56,982 bases of DNA from Mycobacterium interjectum (GTDB taxonomy: Bacteria; Actinomycetota; Actinomycetes; Mycobacteriales; Mycobacteriaceae). Each line of letters starts with the position of its first letter. Position 1 is the first letter of the stretch. The stretch is from NCBI GenBank assembly GCA_002102225.1, contig LQPB01000009.1, forward strand, positions 1 to 56,982, written 5' to 3'. Below the pieces are notes generated by a model. It saw only the letters and a program-made list of their open reading frames with translations, searched no databases and had not been told where the DNA came from. The position numbers and the translations under genes are program-made. This document shows, piece after piece, positions 1 through 10,638 of this stretch.

Positions 1-3000
1 ATCTGCCCCGGCCCCAACGCCTCTGGCGCCTCCACGGCCACCAGCGCCAAGTTGGCCAAATCACCCTTGCGGGTGGTCCCCAACTGCCAATCGGGCCCAT
101 CCGGCGCCGCCAGGAGCGAGGTGCGGGCCAGCCGCGCAATGTGCACGCCACCGTGGCGCAGGGCCAGCTGCGCCTCACCGGCCGGTCGCGCCGCCGCGAT
201 CACCGCCAGCTTCTCCTCGCTGGCCGCCGAGCCATCGATGTCGAGCAACGTGATGCGCTCGGGATGCTCGTTCTGCGCGGTGTGAATCAGCGCCCAGGCC
301 GCCGCGTGCGCCGGATCCGGAACGCGGTCAAAAGCGCTCACGCCGACCGCACTTCGGGTGACGACCACCAGGTGGGCGTGGGCGGCATCGGTCCGGGCCA
401 GCCAACCCTGCAACTGAGCCAACACGTCGCGGGTCAGGGTGTGGGCGCGCCGCAGCGGATCGGACTCGTCGGCGTGCGGCAGCGGCCAGATCACCACCTC
501 CGGGGGCGCGGTCACCGAGGCAAGGTCCTTATCCACCCACACCGGTGGTTGGCCCCCCGAGGGACCGGCCAGCTCCGGCGCCGGCGGCCAGGTCAGCTCG
601 AACAGGCTGTCGGACAGCCCGGCCATCGAAGGCCGGCCGATCTGGTCGGAGACCGCCCGCAACGTCAACGCGCCGATGGTGATCACCGGCGCGCCGGTGG
701 GGTCGGTGGCGCGCAGCTCGAACGTGTCCTCGCCGGTGCGGGTCAGCTGCACGTGCAGCTGGCTGGCGGCGGTGGCATGCAGGGTGACCCCGGTGAACGC
801 GTACGGCACCCGCAGCGACGCCGGGTCCGCCCCGTCGGTGCGGTCCAACACGGCGGCCAACGGGTGCAGGGCGGCGTCGAGAAGGGCGGGGTGGATGCCG
901 TAGCCGGCGACATCGGTCCCGGCGGGCAACGCCACCTCGGCGTAGACGACGTCGGGCCGGGCCGGGTCGGTGCCGATGCCCCGCACCGACCGGAACGGAC
1001 CGCCGTAGCGGTAGCCCCGCTGGGCCAGCCCGTCGTAGAAATCGTCCTGGTCGAGCGCCTCCACCCCCGACGACGGCGTGGCCGGGGCGCCGGCGGTGGG
1101 CTGATCGGCGCTGAGCGCACCACTGGCGTGCAGGGTCCACGCGTCGGCAAGCTGACCGCCGGTGCGCGAGTGCACGGTGAATGGGCGCCGCCCCTGCTCG
1201 TCGAGCGGTTGCACCAGGATCTGCAGGTCGGCCGGGGCCTGCTCCGACAGCGTCAGCGCGGTATGCAGGACCAGCTCGTCGATCGTCGGGCAGCCCGCCA
1301 GCTCACCGGCGCGCAGGAGCACCTCGACGAACCCGGTCGCCGGGAACAGCACGGTGTCGTTGACCTGATGGCCGGCCAGCCAGCCCTGTGCGGCGGTCGA
1401 CAGCCGCCCGCTGACCATGATCTGGTCTTGGTCGGCCAGCCCGACGACGGCGCCCAACAGGGGGTGTTCGGCGCGGTCCAGGCCGAGCCCGGTGGCGTCG
1501 CCGGTCGGGGCGGGGGCCAGCCAGTAGCGGCGGTGCTCGAAGGGGTAGGTGGGCAGGGCGACCGCGTGCGCGTGGGGGTATAGCGCCGACCAGGAGGGGC
1601 TGTGGCCGTGGTTGTGCAGCTGGGCCAGCGCGGTGGCCAGGCTGTCCCGATCGGGGCGATCGCGGTGCAGCGTGATGACCACCGACGACTGGGTGCGCCC
1701 GGCGGCCTGCGCCAGGGTGTCGGTGATCGCCGGGGCCAGCACCGGGTGCGGGGACAGCTCCACAAACGTGCACTCGCCGACGCCCAGGCGCTCGACTACC
1801 CGGCCGTGGAAGGCGACCGGCTCGCGCAGGTTCCGATACCAGTAGTCGGCGCCCATCGTGGTGGTGTCCAGCGGATCGGCCGAAAGTGCTTGTCCCACGG
1901 TGGAATACAGCGGGATGCGCGCCGGTACTGGAGTCAGGCCGGCCAGACCGGCCAGCAGGCGCTCACGTGCCGGTTCCACTTGAGCGGAGTGCGAGGCGTA
2001 GTCGACGGCGATGTGGCGGATGTGCAGGCCGTCGCGCTCACCGGCGGCGGTGAACTCCTGCAGCGCGGTGGGGTCGCCGCTGATGATGGTGTGCGAGGGG
2101 CCGTTGATCGCCGCGATGCTCAGCGCCTCGCCCCAGGGTTGCAGGCGTGGCTGCAGGTGTTCGGCGTCCAGCAGCACCGAGGCCATGCCGCCGCTGCCGC
2201 GCAGGTCGCTGAGCGCCTGGCTGCGCAGCGCCACCACCTTGACCGCCTCGGGCAACGGCAGCACCCCGGCGATATACGCGGCCGCGATCTCGCCCTGGGA
2301 GTGACCGATCACCGCGTCGGGAACGATGCCGTAGCCGGCCAGCACCTCGGCCAGCGAGACCATCATGGTGAACAACACGGGCTGCACCACGTCGACTCGG
2401 TCCAGCGCCGGCGCCGACGGGTCCTGCAGCAGCACATCCCGCACCGACCAGTCGGCAAACGGGCGCAACGCCTCGTCACAGGCGTCCACGGTGGCGGCGA
2501 ACACGCGGTGGTTCTCATAAAGCTCACGCCCCATGCCCGGGTACTGGGCGCCCTGACCGGGCAACACGAACACGGTCTTGCCGCGCAGGTGGGCGAGGTA
2601 ATGATGCTGGGTCAGCTGCGGGTGCGGCTGGCCGCTACGCAGGGCATCCAGCGCCTCCAGCAGGTCGTCGCGCGGGTTGGCGCTATCTGCCGCGGCGGTG
2701 ATGACCGCCCGGTGGGAGTGGTGGGTGCGGGTGGCGCCCAGGCTGTAGGCCACGTCGGTCAGATCCAGGTCAGGACGAGAGGCCAGGTGCTGGCGCAGCC
2801 GAGCGGCCTGCGCGCTCAACGCCGCGGGGGTGCGCGCCGAGACCGGCCACATCCCCAACCCGAAGTGCACACCGTCGTCGGTCTGTTCGGCCGGTTCGAT
2901 CGGCGGGGCTTGTTGGAGGATGACGTGCGCGTTGGTACCGCTGATCCCGAACGAGGACACCGCCGCGGTGCGCGGGTGATCGGCGTGCGGCCATGGCACC

Positions 3001-6000
3001 GGCTCGGTGAGCAGGCGCACCGTGCCGGCCGACCAGTCGACGTGCGGGCTGGGGTGATCGACGTTGAGCGTCGGGGGCAGGGTGTCGTGATTGAGGGCCT
3101 CGATCATCTTGATCATTCCGGCAACCCCGGCGGCGGCCTGGGTGTGACCGATGTTGGATTTGATCGAGCCCAGCCACAACGGGTGCTGCGCGTCGCGCGC
3201 GGTGCCGTAGGTGGCGATCAAGGCGCCCGCCTCGATCGGATCGCCCAGCGTGGTGCCGGTGCCATGGGCCTCCACGACGTCGACCTCATCGAGCCCGATG
3301 CCGGCGTTGGCCGCCGCCTGGGTGATGACCCGTTGTTGGGCGGGCCCGTTGGGGGCGGTCAGCCCGTTGGAGGCGCCGTCCTGGTTGATCGCCGAGCCGG
3401 CGATGACCGCCAGCACCGGGTGGTGGTTGCGCTCAGCGTCGCTGAGCCGCTCCAGCACCAGCACCGCGGCCCCCTCACCCCAGCCGGTGCCATCGGCGTT
3501 GGCGGAGAAGGCTTTACACCGCCCGTCGGCGGCCAGCCCGCGCTGGCGGGCGAACTCGGTGAACACCGAGGGTGTCGTCATCACCGTGGCACCACCGGCG
3601 AGGGCGAGAGCCGACTCGCCGTTGCGCAGGGACTGACACGCCAAATGCGTGGCCACCAACGACGACGAGCAGGCGGTGTCGATGGTGATGGCGGGGCCTT
3701 GCAACCCCAGTGCGTAGGCGACGCGCCCGGAAGCGACGCTGGTGGACAGGCCGGTCAGCGCGTAGCCCTCCACTCCGTCGGAACCGCCCGCGCCGTAGGA
3801 CTGTGACCATGCCCCGACGAACACCCCGGTCTGCGAGCGCGCCAAACCGGCCGGGTCAATGCGGGCGGTTTCCAACGCTTCCCAGCACACCTCCAGCAGC
3901 AGCCGCTGCTGCGGGTCCATGGTTTGGGCCTCGCGCGCCGAGATGCCAAAAAACTCCGCATCAAACTCGGCCGCCTCCGCCAAGAACCCCCCCGCGCGGG
4001 TGTAGGTCTTGCCCACCGCATCGGGGTCGGGATCGAACAACTCCGCCAGGTTCCAGCCCCGATCGGCCGGGAACTCTCCCAGCGCATCCACCCCACCGGC
4101 CACCAGATCCCACAGCGCCGCCGGGGAATCCACCCCACCGGGGAACCGACACGCCATGCCCACCACCGCAATCGGCTCGTCCGTCTCCGCCCGCGCCCCC
4201 GCCTGCGGAGCCGCCGCGACCGGCCCGCTCAGCAGCCGGCCCAGGTGCGCGGCCAGCTCGTCCGGGGTGGGATAGTCGAACGCCAGCGTGGGCGGCAACT
4301 CCAGCTTTGTTTCGGTCTTGAGCCGGTCCAGCAACTCGGTCGCTTTCACCGAGTCGAACCCCAGGTCCTGGAACGACCACTCGGGATTGATGTCCTGGGG
4401 GCTGGAATTGCCCAATACCGTTGCCACCTGCGTGCACACCACGCCGACCAGCAGGTCATGTTGCTGCTGGCGCAGCGTGCCGAGGCGTTGCGACCAATCC
4501 GAGTCGGGCTCGGCGCCCGCGCCGGCGTCCTCGGCCACGCGCGGTTCCGGCCGGCGGGCCGGCTCGTCCCAGCGGGTGAACTCGTTGCGCAAGTAGCGCT
4601 GCAGGGAATCCCGCCGCCTGACCTTGCCGCTGGTGGTGAGCGGAATCGAATGAGGCGGCACCAGAACGAGATCCGCGACGCTTAGCTCATGCGCCCTCGA
4701 TATCGCCGCGGTGATCTGGCGCCTGACGGCGCCCAGCCGGTGCGCGGCCTCTTCCGGATCACCGCCGGCCTTGAATTCGACGATGGTGACCAGCTTTTCG
4801 ACGCCGTCGTCGTCGGGAACCGCGATCGCCACGACGCGGCCCGCGGTGATTTCCTGGATCGTCGCCTCGATGTCGTCGGGGGCGTGGTTGCGCCCGTAGA
4901 CGATCAGGAGGTCCTTGATGCGGCCGACGATGAACATTTCGTCGTCGGAGAAGAAGCCGAGGTCTCCGGTTCTCAGCCACGGCGCTTCGGGCGTCCCGGC
5001 CGACGGATTGACAAGCGTTGCGCCGAAGGTGCGTTCGGTCTCTTGCGGTTTCTGCCAGTAGCCGGAACAGACGTTGTCGCCGTGCACCCAGATCTCACCG
5101 ACCGTTCCCGGCGGACACTCGATGCTGGTCTCAGGGTCGACGATGCGGACCTGCTGCGTCTTCGGCATGCCGTAACTGACCAGCGGTATGCCTTCTCCGC
5201 TGGCGCATCGCACCGCGTCACCGGCGGTCAATTTCTCGGATTCGAAGAAAACGGTCGCCGGCGGCAGACCGGTTTCCAGTGTGGCCACCAAGAGCGTGGC
5301 TTCGGCTAGCCCGTACGAGGGCCGCAACGCCTCGGGGCGAAGGTTGAAGCGGGCGAACCGCTCGGCGAAGCGCCGCAGCGTCGGGGGGTTGACGCGTTCG
5401 GCGCCGTTGAGGATGTTGCGCACACCGCCGAGGTCAAGCCCGGCCAGGTCGTCGTCCGATGTTTTCCGCGCCGCCAATTCGAAAGCGATGTTCGGCCCTG
5501 CCGAAAACGCGTGCGGGTTGCTCGCCAGCAGCTGCATCCAGCGCGCCGGTCGCTGCAGGAACGCCGGCGGGCTGGTGAGCACGGTGCGAAATCCCGCCAT
5601 GATGGGGAAACAAATGCTCAGGACCAGGCCCATGTCGTGGAAGAACGGCAGCCACGACACCACCGTGGTGTCCGGCGGGGCGATCCCGTCCTCGTAGTAG
5701 GAGGACATGATCTGTTGGCAGTTGACCTGAATGTTCTTGTGCGAAACCACGACTCCGGCCGGCGTGCGGGTGGAGCCGGAGGTGTATTGCAAATGGGCGA
5801 CGCTCGGCAGGTTCTCGGCCTCGGTGACCGATCCCGGCTCGGAGTCAAGGTCGAGCAGATCGACCTCGACGAGGGATGGCGCGCGCTCGCCGGGCTTCGA
5901 CTGGATGTACTCGGCGATGTCGCCCGCGACGGGGGAGGTCGTCAGGATGGACGACGGCGACGCGTCCAGCAGGACCGAGCTGACCCGCTCGTCGCCCGCG

Positions 6001-6293
6001 CCGCGCAGCGGCAGCGGCAGCGGGACCGCGATCTGACCGGCCTGCAGCGCGCCCAGGAAGCCGAGAAGGTACTCGAGTCCTTGCGGCGCCAATATCACGG
6101 CGCGGTCGCCGTTTGAGCCGCAAGCTTTCAGCGCCCGTGCGACGTTCAGCGTGCGCCGATACAGCTGTGACCACGTCAGACTTTCCGCGACCCCCGCCGG
6201 GTCCTGCTCGTAGTCGACGTAGGTGAACGCCGTCTCATCGGGCCGCAGCAGGGCCCGCTCGCGCAGCACAGCGGGGATCGAAGACTCAATCAC
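1..6293 (-). CDS. Fused fatty-acyl-AMP ligase / type I polyketide synthase (C-terminus outside window)
   Basis: A single open frame of about 2,097 codons; the C-terminus lies beyond base 1. Residues 1-575 are a fatty-acyl-AMP ligase like mycobacterial FadD21/FadD26, with [22 protein letters not shown] and a C-terminal SGKVRRRD. A carrier domain follows with DLGFDSVKA (Ser about 648). The KS has TACSSS (Cys about 875), EAHGTGT and KSNIGHT. The AT has GHSQG (Ser about 1332) and YASH, which in this family indicates methylmalonyl-CoA. The DH has His about 1642 in [10 protein letters not shown], where the usual HxxxGxxxxP glycine is Asp, plus a LLDAALH motif. The visible end ([11 protein letters not shown]) is the usual lead-in to an enoyl reductase. 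The ligase and PKS frames were checked at several motifs and agree. Start GTG 6293 gives [14 protein letters not shown], typical of FadD N-termini; the nearby ATG at 6312 is out of frame. It would load a fatty acid as acyl-AMP and extend it to a methyl-branched lipid. The product is unknown. Confidence 0.9.
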   Translation of the reverse strand, partial: MIESSIPAVLRERALLRPDETAFTYVDYEQDPAGVAESLTWSQLYRRTLNVARALKACGSNGDRAVILAPQGLEYLLGFLGALQAGQIAVPLPLPLRGAGDERVSSVLLDASPSSILTTSPVAGDIAEYIQSKPGERAPSLVEVDLLDLDSEPGSVTEAENLPSVAHLQYTSGSTRTPAGVVVSHKNIQVNCQQIMSSYYEDGIAPPDTTVVSWLPFFHDMGLVLSICFPIMAGFRTVLTSPPAFLQRPARWMQLLASNPHAFSAGPNIAFELAARKTSDDDLAGLDLGGVRNILNGAERVNPPTLRRFAERFARFNLRPEALRPSYGLAEATLLVATLETGLPPATVFFESEKLTAGDAVRCASGEGIPLVSYGMPKTQQVRIVDPETSIECPPGTVGEIWVHGDNVCSGYWQKPQETERTFGATLVNPSAGTPEAPWLRTGDLGFFSDDEMFIVGRIKDLLIVYGRNHAPDDIEATIQEITAGRVVAIAVPDDDGVEKLVTIVEFKAGGDPEEAAHRLGAVRRQITAAISRAHELSVADLVLVPPHSIPLTTSGKVRRRDSLQRYLRNEFTRWDEPARRPEPRVAEDAGAGAEPDSDWSQRLGTLRQQQHDLLVGVVCTQVATVLGNSSPQDINPEWSFQDLGFDSVKATELLDRLKTETKLELPPTLAFDYPTPDELAAHLGRLLSGPVAAAPQAGARAETDEPIAVVGMACRFPGGVDSPAALWDLVAGGVDALGEFPADRGWNLAELFDPDPDAVGKTYTRAGGFLAEAAEFDAEFFGISAREAQTMDPQQRLLLEVCWEALETARIDPAGLARSQTGVFVGAWSQSYGAGGSDGVEGYALTGLSTSVASGRVAYALGLQGPAITIDTACSSSLVATHLACQSLRNGESALALAGGATVMTTPSVFTEFARQRGLAADGRCKAFSANADGTGWGEGAAVLVLERLSDAERNHHPVLAVIAGSAINQDGASNGLTAPNGPAQQRVITQAAANAGIGLDEVDVVEAHGTGTTLGDPIEAGALIATYGTARDAQHPLWLGSIKSNIGHTQAAAGVAGMIKMIEALNHDTLPPTLNVDHPSPHVDWSAGTVRLLTEPVPWPHADHPRTAAVSSFGISGTNAHVILQQAPPIEPAEQTDDGVHFGLGMWPVSARTPAALSAQAARLRQHLASRPDLDLTDVAYSLGATRTHHSHRAVITAAADSANPRDDLLEALDALRSGQPHPQLTQHHYLAHLRGKTVFVLPGQGAQYPGMGRELYENHRVFAATVDACDEALRPFADWSVRDVLLQDPSAPALDRVDVVQPVLFTMMVSLAEVLAGYGIVPDAVIGHSQGEIAAAYIAGVLPLPEAVKVVALRSQALSDLRGSGGMASVLLDAEHLQPRLQPWGEALSIAAINGPSHTIISGDPTALQEFTAAGERDGLHIRHIAVDYASHSAQVEPARERLLAGLAGLTPVPARIPLYSTVGQALSADPLDTTTMGADYWYRNLREPVAFHGRVVERLGVGECTFVELSPHPVLAPAITDTLAQAAGRTQSSVVITLHRDRPDRDSLATALAQLHNHGHSPSWSALYPHAHAVALPTYPFEHRRYWLAPAPTGDATGLGLDRAEHPLLGAVVGLADQDQIMVSGRLSTAAQGWLAGHQVNDTVLFPATGFVEVLLRAGELAGCPTIDELVLHTALTLSEQAPADLQILVQPLDEQGRRPFTVHSRTGGQLADAWTLHASGALSADQPTAGAPATPSSGVEALDQDDFYDGLAQRGYRYGGPFRSVRGIGTDPARPDVVYAEVALPAGTDVAGYGIHPALLDAALHPLAAVLDRTDGADPASLRVPYAFTGVTLHATAASQLHVQLTRTGEDTFELRATDPTGAPVITIGALTLRAVSDQIGRPSMAGLSDSLFELTWPPAPELAGPSGGQPPVWVDKDLASVTAPPEVVIWPLPHADESDPLRRAHTLTRDVLAQLQGWLARTDAAHAHLVVVTRSAVGVSAFDRVPDPAHAAAWALIHTAQNEHPERITLLDIDGSAASEEKLAVIAAARPAGEAQLALRHGGVHIARLARTSLLAAPDGPDWQLGTTRKGDLANLALVAVEAPEALGPGQ

Positions 6294-6473
6294 AGCGCTT
6301 GACGATACCCATGAACCGGCAGGGCGTCGGCGAAACCGGCGCAGCCGAGAACAAGCCGCCGTCGGCGGGCCCCGCGCCGTCGTGACATGGTGCCGAATAT
6401 GGCCGTTTTCGCAACGTGGCGTTGCGTGAATAGGAGGCGCTCACTCGACATCAAAGATGTTGCAGGACAACGG

Positions 6474-7040
6474 TTATCTGCCTGGCAGGTGGAGCTTGAT
6501 GACCTCGATCAGGTGACGCCCGACATCATCAAGTGGGTCGGTCGACTGGGTCGCGAGCGCGAGGAGGACGGCGCCTTCGATGCCGGCGACGGTCAATGTC
6601 GCCAACGAGCGGGCGCTGTCACCGTCGGCACCCGACCTGACCAGCCGGTCGGCGAGGATCGTCTGCCACTGTTCAACGGCCGCACGGGCCGCCCGGGCGG
6701 CCGCCGGCGCGTCAGTTCGACCGAGGATCGCCGCGACGATCGGGCATCCCGCTTGCATCTGCGTCCCACTCAGCTGGGCTTTCCATTCATCGATGAAGAC
6801 CTGGACCGCCTGGGCGGGGTCGCCCTCGTCGTCCGCTGACCGGATCACCGCGGTCAGCTCCTCTCCCGCCAGGCGGGTGGCTTCGGCGATGAGTTCCGCT
6901 TTGCCGCCGGGAAAGTTCAGGTAGACGGTCCGGCGGGCGACTCCGCTGTCCTCCAGCAGCGCGTTGAGGCCGGTTCCGGCGACACCCCGCCGTCGCACCA
7001 ATCCCGTCACACTGGCGATGAGGGCATCCCGTGCCGACAT
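6474..7040 (-). CDS. TetR/AcrR-family transcriptional regulator
   Basis: A 188-residue protein from ATG 7040, preceded by an AAGGCGG ribosome site. A TTG seven codons upstream is less likely. The N-terminus is a TetR helix-turn-helix (ASVTGLVRRRGVAGTGLN, then DSGVARRTVYLNFPGGKAEL). The C-terminal half resembles the LmrA/YxaF-type ligand domain (CPIVAAI region near residue 100). It is transcribed divergently from the F420-type reductase gene at 7104 with a 63-bp gap that holds a palindrome, so autoregulation and control of that reductase is the likely role. The ligand is unknown. Confidence 0.85.
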   Translation of the reverse strand: MSARDALIASVTGLVRRRGVAGTGLNALLEDSGVARRTVYLNFPGGKAELIAEATRLAGEELTAVIRSADDEGDPAQAVQVFIDEWKAQLSGTQMQAGCPIVAAILGRTDAPAAARAARAAVEQWQTILADRLVRSGADGDSARSLATLTVAGIEGAVLLALATQSTDPLDDVGRHLIEVIKLHLPGR

Positions 7041-7074
7041 ATTCGCCGCCTTTCGTCGCAATTCAGGGTTGAAC

Positions 7075-7090
7075 TATACCAATCGGTCTA
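7075..7090. promoter_or_regulatory. Candidate TetR operator between regulator and reductase
   Basis: TATACCAA-TCGGTCTA is an imperfect 8+8 palindrome (6 of 8 positions match) in the divergent gap, 14 bp before the reductase ATG. From memory it resembles the LmrA/YxaF-type box with its GGTCTA half-site. Assignment to the adjacent TetR protein is inference. Confidence 0.5.
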
Positions 7091-7103
7091 CTAGCCTGAG
7101 GCC

Positions 7104-7532
7104 ATGAGGAGCACCAACGAGCAAAAGACGCTGCGAAAGTTCCGCAGGGAACGCGCGATCGGGCGCTATCTGCTCAACCCGACCGTGAAGGGGTTGAGCG
7201 CACTCGGGGTGCGCACCACCATGGCCACCGAGCTGGAAACCATCGGCCGCAAGACCGGCCAGGCACGCCGGGTCCCGGTGTCGGCCCAATTCGACGACGG
7301 CGGCGCGTGGGTGATCTGCCAGCACGGCACCCGCTCGGGCTGGGGCAGAAACATCACCGACAACCCGAAAGTCCGTATGCGACAGGGCAATCAGTGGCGC
7401 GCCGGGGTCGCGACATTCAGGCCGGACGACGACGTCGTCGCGCGCGCCCGCAAGTTCGGACGACTCGCGGCCAGGATGGTCAAGGCGCTGGAAACGACCC
7501 CGGTGTCGGTGCGGATCGACTTCACCGACTAG
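7104..7532 (+). CDS. Deazaflavin (F420)-dependent nitroreductase-family protein
   Basis: A 142-residue Ddn/FDOR-type split-barrel protein. The family signature LETIGRKTGQARRVPV lies at about residues 46-61, followed by GAWVICQHGTRSGWGRNITDNP, which in the family contacts the F420 cofactor. Such proteins use reduced F420 to reduce quinones or other small molecules; the substrate cannot be read from sequence. ATG 7104 is the first good start after the divergent TetR promoter region, and no signal peptide is visible. Control by the TetR regulator at 6474-7040 is likely from the layout. Confidence 0.85.
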   Translation: MRSTNEQKTLRKFRRERAIGRYLLNPTVKGLSALGVRTTMATELETIGRKTGQARRVPVSAQFDDGGAWVICQHGTRSGWGRNITDNPKVRMRQGNQWRAGVATFRPDDDVVARARKFGRLAARMVKALETTPVSVRIDFTD

Positions 7533-7540
7533 GTCTGATG

Positions 7541-7555
7541 GTGGCGACCCGCCAC
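7541..7555. terminator. Possible hairpin between convergent genes
   Basis: GTGGCG-ACC-CGCCAC forms a 6-bp stem with a 3-nt loop directly after the reductase stop and before the convergent small membrane gene. There is no long T run, so termination is only a suggestion. Confidence 0.35.
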
Positions 7556-7563
7556 TAAATTAA

Positions 7564-7812
7564 CTACGCGCCTGGCGCGTACTGCCAGACCGCGTCGTGG
7601 CTCCCCTCCGCCGTCGGGTTGCACCACATCGTGCGCCCGGCGGCGTCGCGGGCGGTGGCGTTCCGCACGGAGCACGGGTGGCCCGCGGCCGGAAGGTTGA
7701 AGTAAGCGACTGCCATACCGATCGCGATGATGATTGCGGTGGCCGATGAGACCATCGCCAACCGGAGGAATCCGAGTTTCCTGTTCGCTTTCTTCTCCGC
7801 CGTGGTGCGCAT
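7564..7812 (-). CDS. Small single-pass membrane or secreted protein of unknown function
   Basis: An 82-residue protein from ATG 7812 (MRTTAEKKANRK...). A basic N-terminus is followed by one hydrophobic segment (about residues 16-38, LAMVSSATAIIIAIGMAVAY) and an extracytoplasmic tail with two cysteines (GHPCSV and MWCNP) that could pair. I recognise no functional family. It is convergent with the reductase upstream. Confidence 0.6.
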   Translation of the reverse strand: MRTTAEKKANRKLGFLRLAMVSSATAIIIAIGMAVAYFNLPAAGHPCSVRNATARDAAGRTMWCNPTAEGSHDAVWQYAPGA

Positions 7813-7942
7813 AGGTGCTCCTCCCGTCAGTTGCCGCATCGATCTGCTCGTGAACTGAGCTTCGGCAGGAAGGCTTGAGGGATTCTCAATGGATCCTTGG
7901 CGGGCGTTTGGGCCGGTGAGCGCGCCAAGTACCGTTACCCCG

Positions 7943-8713
7943 ATGAGCGAGTCCGACCCCGTCCTGTACCGCGTCGACGCTCGCGTCGCGCTCATCACCG
8001 TCAACGACCCGGATCGGCGCAACGCGTTCACCGACGAGATGTCTGCGCGGCTGCGCGAGGCCGTGGAACGGGCGGAATCCGACCCCCAGGTGCACGCCGT
8101 CGTGGTCACCGGCGCGGGCAAGGCGTTTTGCGCCGGCGCCGACCTCAGCGCCCTGGGCGCCGCCGGTAGCGGCGCGGCGGAGACGGGGCTGCGGCGCATC
8201 TACGACGGCTTCATGGCCGTCGGCAATTGCCGGCTGCCCACGATCGCCGCGGTCAACGGGGCGGCCGTCGGCGCGGGTCTCAACCTGGCGCTGGCGGCGG
8301 ACGTGCGCATCGCTGGGCCCGGCGCGTTGTTCGACGCCCGTTTCCAAAAGCTGGGGCTTCATCCCGGCGGGGGCGCGACATGGATGCTGCAACGCGCGGT
8401 GGGTCCCCAGGTCGCGCGCGCGGCCCTGCTGTTCGGGATGCGCTTCGACGCCGAATCGGCCGTGGGGCACGGGTTAGCGCTCAGCGTCGCCGACGACCCC
8501 GTCGCCGCGGCGCTCGAGCTTGCCGCCGGTCCCGCGGCCGCTCCCCGCGAGGTGGTGCTGGCGACCAAGGCGACGATGCGGGCCACGATCAACCCGGGGT
8601 CGGTGGACACCGAACAACACGACCTCGCCATGCGCGCGGAGCTCGGCCCGCAGGCGTACTCCATCCAATCACCGGAATTCGCAAGCAGATTGGCCGCGGC
8701 GCGACGTCGTTAG
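7943..8713 (+). CDS. echA14: Enoyl-CoA hydratase/isomerase family protein EchA14
   Basis: A 256-residue crotonase-fold protein, closely matching my memory of M. tuberculosis EchA14 (Rv2486) along its whole length (for example [14 protein letters not shown] and [19 protein letters not shown]). The oxyanion-hole segments are [15 protein letters not shown] (residues 53-67) and [19 protein letters not shown] (about 105-123). Where canonical hydratases carry catalytic Glu residues this protein has a GLHPGGG segment, so hydratase activity is not assured. ATG 7943 gives [11 protein letters not shown]; an in-frame ATG at 7889 would add an unconserved 18 residues. It marks the left end of the conserved echA14-fas gene order. 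Confidence 0.9.
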   Translation: MSESDPVLYRVDARVALITVNDPDRRNAFTDEMSARLREAVERAESDPQVHAVVVTGAGKAFCAGADLSALGAAGSGAAETGLRRIYDGFMAVGNCRLPTIAAVNGAAVGAGLNLALAADVRIAGPGALFDARFQKLGLHPGGGATWMLQRAVGPQVARAALLFGMRFDAESAVGHGLALSVADDPVAAALELAAGPAAAPREVVLATKATMRATINPGSVDTEQHDLAMRAELGPQAYSIQSPEFASRLAAARRR

Positions 8714-8803
8714 ACCCGGACTGAGCGCGACACCGCCACCACGCACACGACACGCCGACTCGGGTCGCCGTCGGTTAAGTCTCGGCGAGCACCGCGCCGG
8801 CCG

Positions 8804-9178
8804 CTAGCTCACGGGGTCACCCGCGCAGTGGGTGTGGTCTTTCAGGACCGTTCCTCCGGCGGAGTTGGCGACTGCGGCCGCCTCCGCGTCGCCACGCGTG
8901 GGACCCCAACCGCCGAAGTATCTGGTGTGCGCGGGAGGCATGGCGATGGCGACGCAACCGCCTTGCCCGCTGGCCAACAGGCGACAGTCGCTGATTGTCT
9001 TGCGGCACGCCGACATCACATTTTTTTCTGCGTCGGCTTGGCTGGTTCCTCCGCTGACCTGGATCTGGCCTGTGGAGTCCGATATCGCCATTGCGATCCA
9101 CGGGTCGTCGGCCTGGGCGAGCGGCGTTGCCGCAAATGTGATGCCAATCGCGATCGCCGCCGCTGCTGGTGTCTTCAT
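8804..9178 (-). CDS. Secreted DUF4189-type protein
   Basis: A 124-residue protein with a clear cleavable signal peptide (MKTPAAAAIAIGITFAATPLAQA, cut before DDPW). The mature part has the small DUF4189 pattern: a WIAMAISD start, CRKTISDCRLLASGQGGCVAIAM in the middle and HTHCAGDP at the end. The four cysteines probably form disulfides. Function is unknown. It is convergent with echA14. Confidence 0.7.
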   Translation of the reverse strand: MKTPAAAAIAIGITFAATPLAQADDPWIAMAISDSTGQIQVSGGTSQADAEKNVMSACRKTISDCRLLASGQGGCVAIAMPPAHTRYFGGWGPTRGDAEAAAVANSAGGTVLKDHTHCAGDPVS

Positions 9179-9498
9179 GGCGCCTCCCCGCCCCTAGGCC
9201 TTAGCGCTGCGCCGCAGTGGCGCAGATCAACACGAAGAAACGATTCTCCCCCGTCGCCGCCTCCGGCGCGACAGCAACGACCCGACCGCCCTCGCTGAGC
9301 TGCACTAATGCCACCGCGAACCGGCGCCAAATCGCGGGGAGGCGGACCTGGGGCGCACCAACATGGTCAATGGGTACTGGACACTTTCAACAATCAAAAT
9401 TGCGCCGACGGAACACTTACATCGTGCCGGCCCGCGGCCACCCGCCGGGACACCGAAACCGACCAGATCCGGATCAAACAGGCTTCATCTCCTGACGC
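9179..9498. other. Intergenic region with no gene seen
   Basis: About 320 bp between the DUF4189 gene and the end of bkdC. The short open frames here have no family resemblance, no convincing ribosome sites and implausible composition. The promoter of the DUF4189 gene should lie just right of 9178. No terminator with a T run was found. Confidence 0.4.
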
Positions 9499-10638
9499 CT
9501 ACAGGTCCAGCAGGGCGGTCTCGGGCGACTCGATCAGATCCCTCAGCTCGCAGACGAACCGCGCCACCTGTGCGCCGTCCGCGACGCGGTGGTCGAACAC
9601 GCATGTCAGCGCCATCGTCGAGCGCACGGCAACCTCGCCGCCGACGACCACGGGCCGCGGCCTGATCGCGCCCATGCCCAGGATGGCGGCTTCGGGGTGG
9701 TTGATCACCGGCACGCCGTCGTCCACGCCGAGCGCCCCGAAGTTCGACACGGTGAAGGTGGAGCCCGTCAGTTCGGCGGGCGTCAGGGTGCCCTGGCGCG
9801 CGCCTTTGATCAATTCCGCCGTCCGGCAGGCCAACTCGCGCGTGGTCAGTTGCTGCGCGTCGGCGATCACCGGCACCAGCAGCCCACGCTCGGTGGCCGC
9901 ACCGAACCCCAGATGCACGCCCCGATGGACGTGCACCTGAGGGCCTTCGGGCGAGTCGACCCACGTCGAGTTCAGAATCGCGTTGTGTCCCAGGGCGATA
10001 ACGAGCAGCCGCAGCGTGAGCACGAACGGCGTGATGTCGGGATCCGCGGAACGGTCGCTCAATCGCAGCAGCGCGGTGCAATCCACGTCGACGCCGGCTT
10101 TCGCGGCCGGGATCTGCCGATGGGACAGCGCCATCTTCTCCGCCATCCTGGCGTGCACGCCGCGGACCGGCCGAATCTCATCCGCCGTGCCGTGCGCGGC
10201 CGCCAACACGTCCGCACGGGTGATGACCTCATCGCTGTCGCGCCGCAGCGAAGCGAGATCGACCGCGAGCTCCTTGGCCAGCTTGCGCACCGGCGGCGCG
10301 GCGAGCGGGCGCCCGGTCCGCCGGCTGGCGTCGATGCCCGCGTCGGCGCCGTAGCCGACCAGCGTGGGCACCGCGGCCTGGCCGGGCGCGGTGTCAATGC
10401 GGACCAGCACCGCACCGACCTTGAGCACATCGCCTTCGGCGCCGTTGGTTTCGACGATCCGCCCGGCATACGGGCTCGGGATCTCCACCTCGGCCTTGGC
10501 GGTCTCCACCGAACACAACACCTGGTTGAGCTCGACGTCGGCGCCGACCTCGACATACCAGCACGACACCGTCACCTCCTCGAGTCCCTCGCCAAGGTCG
10601 GGAACCCGGAACGACGCCACCCGGTCGTCGGCACTCAT
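9499..10638 (-). CDS. bkdC: Branched-chain 2-oxoacid dehydrogenase E2 (dihydrolipoyl acyltransferase) BkdC
   Basis: A 379-residue E2 component. Residues 5-85 are a lipoyl domain ([13 protein letters not shown], with the lipoylated Lys in [11 protein letters not shown]). A peripheral-subunit-binding segment ([20 protein letters not shown]) is near residues 110-145. The C-terminal acyltransferase domain ends with the catalytic FDHRVADG motif (HxxxDG). It transfers the branched acyl group from E1 to CoA. ATG 10638 overlaps the bkdB stop by four bases (ATGA), so the two are translationally coupled. Homologous in order and sequence to M. tuberculosis Rv2495c. Confidence 0.93.
   Translation of the reverse strand: MSADDRVASFRVPDLGEGLEEVTVSCWYVEVGADVELNQVLCSVETAKAEVEIPSPYAGRIVETNGAEGDVLKVGAVLVRIDTAPGQAAVPTLVGYGADAGIDASRRTGRPLAAPPVRKLAKELAVDLASLRRDSDEVITRADVLAAAHGTADEIRPVRGVHARMAEKMALSHRQIPAAKAGVDVDCTALLRLSDRSADPDITPFVLTLRLLVIALGHNAILNSTWVDSPEGPQVHVHRGVHLGFGAATERGLLVPVIADAQQLTTRELACRTAELIKGARQGTLTPAELTGSTFTVSNFGALGVDDGVPVINHPEAAILGMGAIRPRPVVVGGEVAVRSTMALTCVFDHRVADGAQVARFVCELRDLIESPETALLDL

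Noticed and set aside
141..3806. Long plus-strand open frames of 480 and 734 codons opposite the polyketide synthase
   Set aside because: They are low-complexity Arg/Gly/His-rich mirrors of a high-GC gene; KS, AT and DH motifs read clearly on the minus strand.
4300..6293. Separate fadD and pks genes instead of one fusion
   Set aside because: The frames at the ligase end, carrier Ser, KS Cys and AT Ser are identical, and I found no stop between them.
6310..6312. ATG upstream of the FAAL-PKS as a start codon
   Set aside because: It is in a different frame from the ligase. GTG 6293 is in frame and gives the family N-terminus.
9217..9495. A 92-residue plus-strand gene in the bkdC/DUF4189 gap
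   Set aside because: No ribosome site, no family resemblance and biased composition.
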